A stretch of 64,000 nt of DNA from Prorocentrum cordatum (Eukaryota; Sar; Dinophyceae; Prorocentrales; Prorocentraceae): assembly GCA_963575745.1 (NCBI GenBank), contig CAUYUJ010014752.1:173012-237011 (forward strand), in the 5' to 3' direction. Below, piece by piece: positions 52,401 to 61,700 of the stretch; the stretch's first letter is position 1, and the number at the start of each line of letters is the position of its first letter. A model generated the notes under the pieces. That model ran no database searches, was not told the DNA's origin, and saw only the letters and a list, made by a program, of their open reading frames with translations. Position numbers and translations under genes: made by a program.

Positions 52401-55400
52401 GATTGGTACATCAAATGGTACCCCGGCTACTCGATGGACACGCTTCGCCACTGGTATTCTAAGGAGTACTGCACTAAAAGGGACGAAACTGGCGCGATTA
52501 TACGTGCCAAGGGTGGCAAGACCAAGACGCCAGAGGCTTGGGACAAAAGGGCTAAGAAACAGGGGATCATCAACGATCGCAAGACATACAGGAAACAAGT
52601 ATGTCAGTGCGAGCCCTTCAAAGGTCACGTGCGCAGGTGTCCGATGGACCGCCCCTCCAGGAGCCCTCATCACGGTGAGACCCCGTGGAATTGGTCTCAT
52701 GGAGATGACGCTGGCAACGTCCATGATCCTAATAAGGAGGTCCCTGGAGGAGGAAAGCGCGTCACCGAAGCCGATCGTGTCCCTATGACCGAAGAGGTGG
52801 CCAACATCGTCAGGGAAAATTGGGTACAGCTTCCCAATGACCATCGCCTCAAGGAATGGAACCGCCGATTCCATAAAGAGGCGGGGTCACCCGCTGGATC
52901 CATTAAAGAGGCGGGGTCGCCCGCAGAATCCAGCAAAGAAGCGGGGTCACCCGCAGACGCGGCGCCAGCCGCTGGGTCCGCGGACGACGAGTGGATAGCT
53001 GTTGCATCTGCTGCCGGGTCCGCCGCCGGCACAGACCACACCGAACTGAATGAAGAATGGGCGGCGGAAGACGGCTCAGAGAATCCATTCCCTGATGGAA
53101 GCGCCTGCTGGTACTACAGCTCTTCGGCGCAGAAGTGGTTTTGCACGAGGGTAATCTATCGCCATGAGAATGGCAAGTACAAGCTGGCCATAAAAGGTAC
53201 TGCCGACATCGACCAGATGAGGCAGGTCATCCATGATCATGGCCAGCCAGAAGGCCCTCCTAGAGACCCTCCTGGTCCACAACCGGGCAAGGGCAGCAGA
53301 CCACCTCCAAGACCTAAAGCCGACTCCTCGTCTTCACCGACTCCTGCGAAAAGGCACCCGTCCAAGAGCCCCGAAGGCACACATGGGCGGGCGAAGGCCA
53401 GAGGGATCGCCAAGACGGACGACCCTGAGCCGGCAGATCCTCCCGGTCTGTCCGTGACAGAGAGGAAGAAGGCTTTTGCTGGACCATCGACCCCGATGCC
53501 ACAGGCGACCCAAGGCGATGTCAAGGACGAAGTTCGCGACAAGCCTCAGGCAGCTTTCCGAGGTGACTGGACTCCAACTCTGCATCAGCCGCGCCTTGCA
53601 CCACGACCAGGTTCGGCACGAATGAAAGCGCAGCCGAAGCCCGAAGCTGGGATGAGGTCGGTGCGGGCAGAAGCGGCCGCCAAGGCTAAGGAGGACAAGG
53701 GCTCTGCGGGGCCACCCGCTAAAGCGGCGCCAGCCGTAGCAGCGGGGACACCCGCAGAAGGCACTCTCTCAAGGGAAGAACGCTTCAGAGTCCTCAAAGA
53801 ATTTGGCGACCAACAGAAACTAACCGATGATGCAGCTGCTGACGAAGGTCACCCGAACCCTGGCGCGGAGTCATCCGCAGGAGCTGCCTCGCCAGCCGCA
53901 GGCTCTGCTGGGCCACCCGTTAAAGCGCCGCCATCGGCATTAGCGGGGCCACCCGCGCACGGGCAGCCAGTAATGTCTGTTCTTAGGAACATCCCTCTGG
54001 GAGCCATCGAATACTGGCAAGGCATTGAAGGCAAAGGCCCGAAGCGCACCATAAACCCACGAGTCACTCCAGACGATACTGACCGATACGAGGTCATTAA
54101 TTGTCCTGATCGTCGTAACTTCGAGTGCCGCAACGACTGGGAACGTGAACAACAAACCGTGGGAAATATGTTGCGAGACAGGCCGCCACTACGCGTTGCG
54201 CAGCATAAAGCAGAGCTCCTGAAGGTCATGGAGAGGTTCGGCATGGATCCGACTTTGCCGCGTGAAGGGCAGATGACCAAGGTGTCAATATGGTTTTCTA
54301 CAGCCCTACGCCACAGTCCATATTGGAAGGACGGATTCAGCCGACACTTCGAAAAGATCAGCACTTTCGATCCATACGATGGCTGGGTTGTCGTTGACGA
54401 TCTGCTGACAAACTGGACTGAAAATGATCAGTGGAAAGGCTATCGTGAAATGCACGAGGTGCTGATCAAGGGCAGGCCCCACACGTCATACGTGTATTGG
54501 GTGCTGCTAAACTGCTGTGAGATGATTGACCATCACGGCATGCAGAAGGGCAGGCTCCAGATGAAGTGCGTTGAGGACAGCATGCTGCTGCCTCCCAGGT
54601 TTCGACCAAAGGCACGCAGGCCACAGTACTTCATCAGAGCCACGAACGGCCACAGCAGTCCAGGCATCCACTGTCCCGAGTCGCTGTACAAGCCGATCAC
54701 AACATGGATGAAAGAACCAGACGACCCAGTATATTTCATCCACGGGACACAGTGGGAGTATGTCAAGGACATTCTTGCTAATGGCCTTTCATGCCTCGCA
54801 CAGGACAACCCTAAGAGGAAGGGGGGGCGCCAATTTGTGCACGGCTGCCCCTACCTCCCGGGCGACCCGAGGATTCAATCGGGCATCCGTCCTGACTCGG
54901 AGGTGCTCATATTCTGCAGCATCAACAAGATGCTGTCCAGTGGCTTCTCCCTATGGAGATCAGCAAATGACATAGTCATGACACGAGGCCACGACGGACG
55001 TATACCGCCCGATCATATCCTCCAGATTGTGAGCATTGCGAAATATCGGGTCGGCGAAGCCTGGAGCAATCCGCTGGCTTATGACAAGTCGCGGAGGCGG
55101 GGCCAACCCGCGGACAGGATTCGCACCGATGACTACCTGCCACTTAAAATGTGTGACAGAACTCTGGGTGTAATGGAAGATCACGCCATGTACCTAAAGG
55201 GCTGGACTAAGACGGACGGTCGTCCATTCAATTTGGTCATGACCGAGCAAGATGTTGCTCCACGACCGTACGACACACAGACAGTCCTCATGATGAATGC
55301 CCAGGAGGACGAGGTCATGCCTGAAGCGGGGCCACCCGCAGGTGCGGGGACACCCGCGGTAGACACCTCGGACGGTTCATGGCAACAAGTGGTCACACCA

Positions 55401-58400
55401 GTAGCAACGGTAGCATCTCCTTGGAGGCCGGACCAGCAGTCATGGGTCCAGGCCCTCAACAGCCATTTGACATCAGCCGACGTCTCTGGACTAACCGATC
55501 AGCTATACCGTGCTGACCCGTGGGCGGTGCATACAGGTATCCAAGACGCACAGCAGAGGAACCTGCGCCCTCCTGCGGGGCCACCAGGCGTCCTAGGACC
55601 ACAACCACAACGCCCTCCGCAGCAAGCTGGAGGTGCGAGGTTTGTCCCTATGGGCGGTTCAGATGGTGGCTCGCCGTTTCGGACTCCGCCGTCTGAAACG
55701 AGCGAGAACAGCTTGTGGCAAAGACTCCAGGCGATTCGCGGGAATCCGGCGCTCGCAGCAGCACTCCAGGCGACCACTCCCTTTGGCACTCCGAGGGGTA
55801 GTGAAGGAGGAGTGGCTGCGGGGACACCCGCCGAGCGAACGCCTGCGGAGCCACCCGCACATGCGGGGCCACCCGCTGACGGACAGCAAGGTTCAGACTA
55901 CGAACGTCGGGCAGCCAACTTAAGAGCACAGGCTACCTTTCTGCAGCAACAAGCTGATAGAGTGCCCAGCCTGTTGCGGAACCGCAACATAGATGTTACG
56001 AATCATGGCGACTTTCGGCCTCTCTGGAGCTGGACTTCTGAAGATGCTCCAAATGCTGATCCCACGAATCCATATCGACAGGTGTTTATTCCAGGAATAG
56101 CATCACACCCAATATATGGATGGGACAATCATGGACCAGCAGAGGCACAGGCCATGGACGCGCCGATGTACCCGGAGTACTACGCGCAGATGAATAACAC
56201 TCCTATGATTGCGGGGCCACCTGCGAACGAATACACTCGGAATCTTGCCAATGAGATGTTTCGTTTGCAGTTTACACGAGCGGTCGATGCGCAGTCTATG
56301 CCGCACTACGCCTACATGCCCACGCCGACGGACCCCGAGACCGTAGTTCAGCCAGCTGGTCTCGCGGTGCCAGCCGCTATGGGCAGCATGCCAGACTACA
56401 TCCGCGACGTGCACAACACGCAGCAAGCGATACTGGCATCTAGGCAGCAGGCTCGGGACAACGCCAGGCTGCGCCAACAACGCGCGATCCAGAGAAGGAT
56501 CGAGCGTGAGACCCAAGCGGGGACACCCGCAGACGCGGGGCCACCCGCTGAACGGACAGATAGACGGCCGCCACCGACGCCATATCGGGAGGGCGAAACC
56601 ACTTTCGAGCGCCAAGCTCGGACTCGCCCAGACGTGCCTGCTCCAGTTATTTCAGACTACAACTTCACACAGTGCCCAATCTGTATGGACACCTACGAGA
56701 TGGGCACCATAGTGTGGAGACTGGCGTGTGGGCACTTCTTCCACGATATATGCTGGGATCGTGTTGCACAGCAGCACGTCCGCAATCAGCGGCCAGGTGC
56801 GCCGAACGAGGCCCCCTGCGCTGTATGTCGTGGGCCGGGCATAGTTATAGCGCATTTCCCATATGCTGGACAGCGCGACGCTGAGTCAGAACAAGCGCGC
56901 CAGCAGGAAAGGTACGTGGCAGATGCCCGGGAAATGCGTCGGCTACGGGAAGCAGTGGAGGCGCTAGAGGCTCGAGCCGCACACTCGGCGGAGCCATCCG
57001 CACGTGCCCCAGCTGCACAGGCATTCCCCTGGCCAGCGCCAGAGCAAGGCATCCAGATGCCAATCCTGCCTACGCTTCGAGCACAGGAGCCCCCAGCAGC
57101 GGGGCCACCCGCCGAAGCGGCTCCCGCCGCCAAAGCGGGGCCACCCGCAAATGGACCTCCAAATCCAGGTTTCCTGAGGGCAATGGAGGCCAACATCAGG
57201 CGGAGTGGCAGGAGCGGAGGCGGGACTCGAAGGCCAACTGGATCATCCAGGACCTCACGTGTGGCAAGCCCGGTCAGCGCTAGGAGCCGGGCAAGCGCTG
57301 AGAGCGCGGAGGCAGCCCAGTTCCACACCACATTCATGATCGATACAGAGGGGCTGACCTATGCACGTGACGACACGGACACGCTGCCGCCAGGAGGTGA
57401 ATGGATGTCCACACTCTCTGCGAATTATTGGGTTCTCGAACAGGAACCAATTACCGTGGAGGAGCGCCGCCAATATGAGCAGATGTGGTGCACCGAGTTA
57501 ACCATGAGTCAATGGGTGCTTGAACAACGCCTGTTGAAAGGCACACTCGGTTCACAGATTACGTGCCACACCGATGACCATGGTACAATGGCTCTGGCAG
57601 CGCGAAATGGGACATTCTTTCCTGACGAAGACGGTATGCCGTGCATCTCGTTCATGCTAGACATTGGCTCCAACGTGAACATCATTGGAGCCAATACGGC
57701 GCGAACCTTCCAGGAGGCTATGGCCAGGTACAATCACAGACCTGCCATATGCACCCTGAGCAAGACCCTCTACATTAACGGTGTCGGTGAGGGTGCTGCG
57801 ATATGTCGGAAAATGGGCAACTTCAAGATCGGGGTGCAATGCGCCAATGAGGCAAGCCCCCGTATCGAGGAGTATGCCTCCAACATCGCAGAAGGCTCGG
57901 GTGCCAACCTCCCGGCCATCTGGGGCCTTGGTGCCATGGAAGCACGTGACACGATCATCGTGCTGAAGCCAGGCTACCAGAAGGTTATCTTCCCCAGCGG
58001 TGATTACACTCTGAAGCTGGGGAGGGGCGCCAAGGTCCTGAGGGCGAAGAAAACTCCCTCAGGACATCTAGCCATTCCCTGCGGTTTATATGACGGGGCT
58101 AAAAGCCAGACGGTCACGAACACCTTCACAATCCGCAGCAGTCGAGATGGCTACACCGAGACGGAGAACGAAGAGGACCCCGTCAATGCGGGGTCACCCG
58201 CCGGTGTAGGTGCGGGGCCACCCGCCGGAGTAAGTGCGGGGCCACCCGCCGAGACCACAGCGGGGCAACCCGCGACGGGACAGTCCATGACCGTCACGAC
58301 TGATACGTACATTGTCGAGCCGTATCTCGACAAGCAGCTCCTGGAAGACACGACCCGTTTGATCGTGGACAGGACGCTGAACAGCTGGTGGGAGGGCCAA

Positions 58401-58682
58401 CAGTGTCCCGAAGGGACCTGGCCACATATGAAGGATGCCCTGAAGTCCAAGATATTTTGGGCAGTCCAGGAGGCGGTGAATAAATGGACGCCTGAGAACC
58501 AAGCGGGGCCACCCGCGACACCGCCACCACCACCAAGCTACACGGGCGGAGGTTCGTCGGACTCTGCGGGGCCAACCCGCGTGGAGATCGTGAGCGTAGC
58601 CGCACCAGCGACTCCTGCGGAGCCATCCGCTAACAGCATGCCCCCGAGTCAGACGGCAACGTGGTCACACGACCGCCGCTGA
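49452..58682 (+). CDS. Copia Gag-protease polyprotein with Tpt1/KptA-like and RING-H2 domains
   Basis: ATG at 49,452 (MPILSFTPDPMLRL), about 3,076 codons, stop TGA at 58,680. Order: two hydrophobic segments (about 49,590-49,640 and 49,960-50,025); a capsid-like helical region (50,090-50,640); a basic GKGRGKGGRRRR patch and a CCHC knuckle (C-x2-C-x4-H-x4-C, 51,330-51,371); long acidic and Ala-Gly-Pro-rich linkers; a Tpt1/KptA-like domain (54,230-55,075); a second disordered region; a RING-H2 finger (56,673-56,828); and an aspartic protease (57,640-58,060; LDIGSNVNIIG, then AIWGLGAMEA). Most Ala-Gly-x-Pro-Ala peptides are translations of the 14-nt hairpin repeat. Typical copia Gag-PR is a few hundred codons, so this is greatly enlarged. 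The frame is intact. The following Pol is in the same frame beyond one stop. Confidence 0.85.
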   Translation: MPILSFTPDPMLRLALLLMRYEPKPGIWQRLKRNTYLSLPACFRLGSGAGYTLVWLALALIPVIHGTTWWTTTTVEYHVAPALRGAEPVRDRASGATRELETLSPTSLRHFTPDFHQMPIGNSIENVVTLRGYPQRGHLHPVPVRRLTATTPEPDKPQPKPITEAEMHMHWIKITIFGILWVIMGCAVGYMRQGMDDTRTTGPSWDPAGTTPFREYVREVHAWLNVTSGNMTPPQQAAALQRGLQGLARRIAMQVPSQIINYGVTVNGQPTDAVTYILYLLSTKFENLEDERQLNSGTALIDFRVERGERIDSVLARFEMARDEANSVGFVIPNFQILTLILFRALGVGASRAQHLLEPFNHQMPRTQADYDRLLTRMRNYGHVAERSPGNIAGIFTGHHSHAGVYATTAGSPAGPGEPNPWADPADMPNEATALLGQTGQASAEAAEANAWSNYSPGAAYTASPPSGATLWGQAESSAQGSQPPSPFESGTDTGTSSDDEHNGIVSAGNDYPADDTHLSEQQRAEAAFMAYRKSKRRWRRFMKKPVRKVRRAVRRHFKRFGKGRGKGGRRRRMHGRGITAFLTSLTDMAFEEVLIGGKGRGHRRTSGKGKGRRGNPRDASGNTMKCHTCGSTEHLRDQCPKGKGKGSVHLAQNSFMDDIDYIDYEFYVNPEAAPAAGSSTYYVMARYAEATVALEDYAVTLFDEFHGWDEVDEVAYNAWFGLPAGPPAGDEVSEAETVPATEEELTAVLAPQVIGMPLLPNPSWAGSEAGDADDEMRGHPAYSDSEEAEEDYKDMLQEQVSEAIRLLSAPAHQQITMNELLSHPGAARLRPYLDSDMSASQMLTALQALAGSPAEETPDATAGPPAWSMDVFMQGCDQMDINDLAMEQLNDIGYFRSPYQNVFMVQDSSEDSEDMRYAKRDRRPSPPRDSEHDDQRPMARGSASAGPARRRSRSAPRRPTHDESGYPYSTEHSVGVSAQHVPDWYIKWYPGYSMDTLRHWYSKEYCTKRDETGAIIRAKGGKTKTPEAWDKRAKKQGIINDRKTYRKQVCQCEPFKGHVRRCPMDRPSRSPHHGETPWNWSHGDDAGNVHDPNKEVPGGGKRVTEADRVPMTEEVANIVRENWVQLPNDHRLKEWNRRFHKEAGSPAGSIKEAGSPAESSKEAGSPADAAPAAGSADDEWIAVASAAGSAAGTDHTELNEEWAAEDGSENPFPDGSACWYYSSSAQKWFCTRVIYRHENGKYKLAIKGTADIDQMRQVIHDHGQPEGPPRDPPGPQPGKGSRPPPRPKADSSSSPTPAKRHPSKSPEGTHGRAKARGIAKTDDPEPADPPGLSVTERKKAFAGPSTPMPQATQGDVKDEVRDKPQAAFRGDWTPTLHQPRLAPRPGSARMKAQPKPEAGMRSVRAEAAAKAKEDKGSAGPPAKAAPAVAAGTPAEGTLSREERFRVLKEFGDQQKLTDDAAADEGHPNPGAESSAGAASPAAGSAGPPVKAPPSALAGPPAHGQPVMSVLRNIPLGAIEYWQGIEGKGPKRTINPRVTPDDTDRYEVINCPDRRNFECRNDWEREQQTVGNMLRDRPPLRVAQHKAELLKVMERFGMDPTLPREGQMTKVSIWFSTALRHSPYWKDGFSRHFEKISTFDPYDGWVVVDDLLTNWTENDQWKGYREMHEVLIKGRPHTSYVYWVLLNCCEMIDHHGMQKGRLQMKCVEDSMLLPPRFRPKARRPQYFIRATNGHSSPGIHCPESLYKPITTWMKEPDDPVYFIHGTQWEYVKDILANGLSCLAQDNPKRKGGRQFVHGCPYLPGDPRIQSGIRPDSEVLIFCSINKMLSSGFSLWRSANDIVMTRGHDGRIPPDHILQIVSIAKYRVGEAWSNPLAYDKSRRRGQPADRIRTDDYLPLKMCDRTLGVMEDHAMYLKGWTKTDGRPFNLVMTEQDVAPRPYDTQTVLMMNAQEDEVMPEAGPPAGAGTPAVDTSDGSWQQVVTPVATVASPWRPDQQSWVQALNSHLTSADVSGLTDQLYRADPWAVHTGIQDAQQRNLRPPAGPPGVLGPQPQRPPQQAGGARFVPMGGSDGGSPFRTPPSETSENSLWQRLQAIRGNPALAAALQATTPFGTPRGSEGGVAAGTPAERTPAEPPAHAGPPADGQQGSDYERRAANLRAQATFLQQQADRVPSLLRNRNIDVTNHGDFRPLWSWTSEDAPNADPTNPYRQVFIPGIASHPIYGWDNHGPAEAQAMDAPMYPEYYAQMNNTPMIAGPPANEYTRNLANEMFRLQFTRAVDAQSMPHYAYMPTPTDPETVVQPAGLAVPAAMGSMPDYIRDVHNTQQAILASRQQARDNARLRQQRAIQRRIERETQAGTPADAGPPAERTDRRPPPTPYREGETTFERQARTRPDVPAPVISDYNFTQCPICMDTYEMGTIVWRLACGHFFHDICWDRVAQQHVRNQRPGAPNEAPCAVCRGPGIVIAHFPYAGQRDAESEQARQQERYVADAREMRRLREAVEALEARAAHSAEPSARAPAAQAFPWPAPEQGIQMPILPTLRAQEPPAAGPPAEAAPAAKAGPPANGPPNPGFLRAMEANIRRSGRSGGGTRRPTGSSRTSRVASPVSARSRASAESAEAAQFHTTFMIDTEGLTYARDDTDTLPPGGEWMSTLSANYWVLEQEPITVEERRQYEQMWCTELTMSQWVLEQRLLKGTLGSQITCHTDDHGTMALAARNGTFFPDEDGMPCISFMLDIGSNVNIIGANTARTFQEAMARYNHRPAICTLSKTLYINGVGEGAAICRKMGNFKIGVQCANEASPRIEEYASNIAEGSGANLPAIWGLGAMEARDTIIVLKPGYQKVIFPSGDYTLKLGRGAKVLRAKKTPSGHLAIPCGLYDGAKSQTVTNTFTIRSSRDGYTETENEEDPVNAGSPAGVGAGPPAGVSAGPPAETTAGQPATGQSMTVTTDTYIVEPYLDKQLLEDTTRLIVDRTLNSWWEGQQCPEGTWPHMKDALKSKIFWAVQEAVNKWTPENQAGPPATPPPPPSYTGGGSSDSAGPTRVEIVSVAAPATPAEPSANSMPPSQTATWSHDRR
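51330..51371 (+). other. Domain: CCHC zinc knuckle of copia Gag
   Basis: CHTCGSTEHLRDQC fits C-x2-C-x4-H-x4-C exactly and sits between Lys/Gly/Arg-rich patches, as in RNA-packaging nucleocapsids. Confidence 0.9.
54230..55075 (+). other. Domain: Tpt1/KptA RNA 2'-phosphotransferase-like
   Basis: Blocks in the order of the Tpt1/KptA family: FSTALRHSPYW (Arg-His of the N-terminal LRH motif), DGWVVVDDLL, FIRATNGHSSPG (family form IRA-x-GHS), YFIHGTQWEYVKDILANGL (family form HGT...I..GL; His codon at 54,741), RQFVHGCPYLP (place of HVHLS), GIRPDSEVLIFCS and IPPDHILQI. Tpt1 removes the 2'-phosphate left by tRNA ligation using NAD+. The conserved Arg, His and GHS/HGT residues are present, so activity is possible. 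A role in the retroelement is unknown to me. Confidence 0.7.
56673..56828 (+). other. Domain: RING-H2 finger
   Basis: CPICMDTY starts at 56,673, then LACGHFFHDICWDRV and CAVC: C-x2-C, C-x-H-x2-H-x2-C and C-x2-C in RING-H2 order. This suggests E3 ubiquitin-ligase-type binding. Confidence 0.8.
57640..58060 (+). other. Domain: retroviral-type aspartic protease
   Basis: FMLDIGSNVNIIG has the catalytic Asp at 57,660, with Ile in place of the usual Thr/Ser of D-T/S-G. The downstream AIWGLGAMEARDTI matches the hydrophobic-Gly flap-to-core motif. Confidence 0.7.
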
Positions 58683-58714
58683 CGGGGGCAGGCGGGCGCG
58701 CCGGCGGCGCTCGC
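58680..58714 (+). promoter_or_regulatory. Candidate stop-codon readthrough signal between Gag-PR and Pol
   Basis: TGA (58,680-58,682) is followed by CGG. After a 9-nt spacer comes a stem-loop: arm GCGGGCGC (58,692-58,699), 7-nt loop, arm GCGCTCGC (58,707-58,714), 8 bp with one G-U pair. UGA-CGG plus a stem-loop about 8 nt downstream is the type II readthrough context described for several plant RNA viruses. Pol resumes in the same frame, with no ATG close to its start. Confidence 0.7.
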
Positions 58715-61700
58715 TTGCGAAGAGAAGCCGAATACCGGCCTCCTCGCGACATACGTTGGCCGCGCTGAGGCCCGAGAAGAAAAATATCATTCAAAATGTC
58801 TCGTCATCGAAGATATTCGCACAGCTTGCGCTGAACTCCGAACCCGTGGATATATATGCGACCGGATTACCCATAATGAGGTAATGACTTCAACTGGAAC
58901 ACAGTATTTGGGAAATTTGTTGGCAGGAGACTACAATATGTTGTGGGTGGCCACACCCTCTGATTGGTACGTTCGTACTCCAGGAAAGAGGGCGGGACCA
59001 CATTATCAACGTATACAAAATCTCCTGATCAAAGCGCGTGCTCTGAGAATGCAGATAGTTATCCTGGGGCCACCCGGGTATTTCTGGAAACAGGGTCCGA
59101 TCAAAGATGTTATCGAAGATTTGAAGCTAAGCATTATACGAATCAGACTCTGTCATTTCGGTATCAAGTTTGACCGATCCAGTAAATATCCCAGTGGTTC
59201 TTATATACAAGTTGCTACATCTTGTCCTCATATACCGATAAACTTATGGAAATGTACTTGTGGATCACACAAGGAGCATGATTTGGATTGGTATGGCCAA
59301 GATCAGCAACGTGCCGAGTTTCGGTATAAAACTTTGGCTATTATTATTGCACGCTTCCTTGATCAACTCGATAAAGCCAACATGATCAGGAATGAGCGGA
59401 GTGCGGTACACCTCAGTGTGTGTACACGCGTTGACAAAAAGGTCAGACACTACGTCCAATGTCCACAAAAGGGCCCTCAATGGGACCATGTGGTTCGTAG
59501 GGTCACGACCGACCTGGACACGAACAAGATCGTTCAAGATATCAGAATCCAGGATCAGCCAACTGGGTACAATTATGTAGCTCCATTACCTGATGGGGTT
59601 ACAAACATCAGTACTCGGCTATACTGGGAGCCTCCGGCTCCAGTTCTTCATGGCAATGGTGAGTCGCGAAGGCCACGCCCAAAGCGTGTGACGATCGTCG
59701 ACGACGATCGATCTCCTCCCCCTTCGATTGAGCGTTGCCAAACGCGACCCACCAACAACCTTCCTGAAATTCCGCCATTTCCTGACTTTACAGCGGATTC
59801 CTCCGCAGCGGATCTCTCCGCGGAAACTGCGTTGCCCACTGATGCCAGGATAAAACAGAAAGAAAAGCAGAAAGCTGACAAAGAAGCCGGCATCAAACCG
59901 AAGAAAGTCCCGAAGAAAGTGGAAGACGGTAACGACGACTGTGGAGAGGACCTCAAAGGGCTTGACTGCTCCACATATTTCAACGACGTTCCTCTTGACG
60001 ACTCGGACTCGGACAGCGAATCAGAGGACATCTTCATGATGTTACCGGCGGGGCAACCCGCTGACTCACATGCTGATGTCTTCTCGATAGTCCAGTCATT
60101 ATGCTACGGCAGAAACAATCAAGTGGACATGCTTGAATTATGTGGGGGCAAGGGTGGTATATCCATATTAGCCTTCAAGAGGGGACTCTCGTCAGGCGGG
60201 AACCTTGACAAGATATCTATGGTTGACCTTGGAAACTCGGAAGTACAAAGAGCAGTCCTCCACTACCTCAAGACTTGCTTTGTCAAGATCACGATTCTGC
60301 AGCCAAGCTGCAGAACTACTGGACTTCCCTCCTATTTCAACGCACAGGTCAATCATGATACGTGGCTTAAACACCACAAAGAGGACCTGCCTCACATCAC
60401 GTTCTGTGGAACAGTCGCTCTATTACAAGACGACCTAAGACGTTTCTTTCTCAGGGAACAACCAATGGGCACGTGGGTGGATGAGATCCAGCCATGGAAG
60501 GAACTGGCACAACGCAAGGTCACTTGCCAAACGATTATTGATCAGTGCACGACTGGTCTCAAAGATTCATTTGGACAATACATCCGCAAGCCAACACAGA
60601 TGATGGCAAACAAAGAAGAGTTGTTGGCACCTTTCAGAGGCAAGCGTTGTCCAGGTAATCATGTGCACGCCAATGCTTGTAATAAAGAACTAGCAAGGGC
60701 GGCACAGTATACCTACAGAATGCAGTCACTGATCGTTGATGCGGTGCAAATCGCCAAAGACCTGTTTGCTTACGGTCGCGATCCATTCGCGAATCGTGAA
60801 CGCAGCTATGCGTTCGTAACAAACAGTGCTGGCTACGACTTGGACGACCCAACAATCCGGAGACACCCAAACGGAGAAATCTGGCGACCACCACCTGGCG
60901 GTCTTGGGTGCCCTGGCTGTGTGGACAACAACTACAAGCAATCACCAAAGCACAGCAGGGATCCGAAGATGTGTCGGTGGTATGATGTTGAACCGTATTA
61001 CTGGGACTGTCCAAGCTGTAAGAAGGAATATCAGAAGAGCAATCCTCACCACACCAAGATATCTGGCCAATGCAGATTCGCCGAAAAATGGAAGCTGCCA
61101 GATAACTTTGGCCAGCCGCGCCCGGCGGGGCAAGCCGCTCCTGCGGCGCCAGCCGCGGAAGCGGCTCCAGCCGCAGAAGCGGCGCCAGCCGCAAAAGCGG
61201 CGCCGGCCGCGAGAGCGCGCATACGCGCGCCTAGGCCGCCACGGCCTGGTGAGGGCGATCCAACCGCAGGCGCCAGCAGCCATGACATCACCAGAGCCGA
61301 CGGGGCTAATGGTGGCAACAGTGGCGCTGGCAGCTCTGACGATCACCGTAGACTGCCACAAGTTGCAGCAAGGCGCGGACGCATGGAGGGAGGAGATCCT
61401 CCACCACCGCCGCAGCCTCAAGCAGAGCCGAGGCCAAGGCCAAGGCTCCCTGATTGGACTCGCTTCGACGTTCAGCTCAGCCTCCAAAACCTGCGCAGCT
61501 TTGACCCAGCTGTAGTGCAGCGAGAACTCCGCAAACTCCACTTGAGATGGTTTCATGCCAAGGAGCCAAAAATGCGGATGATTCTAACCAAGGTTGGTCT
61601 GGGTGAAACCCGTTTGAGTCTGATCAAAGGCATTTGCGACTCGTGTAGAGAATGTCGAGCCTGGGACAAACCAGGCAACACGGTGATGCCTTCTGTGTCA

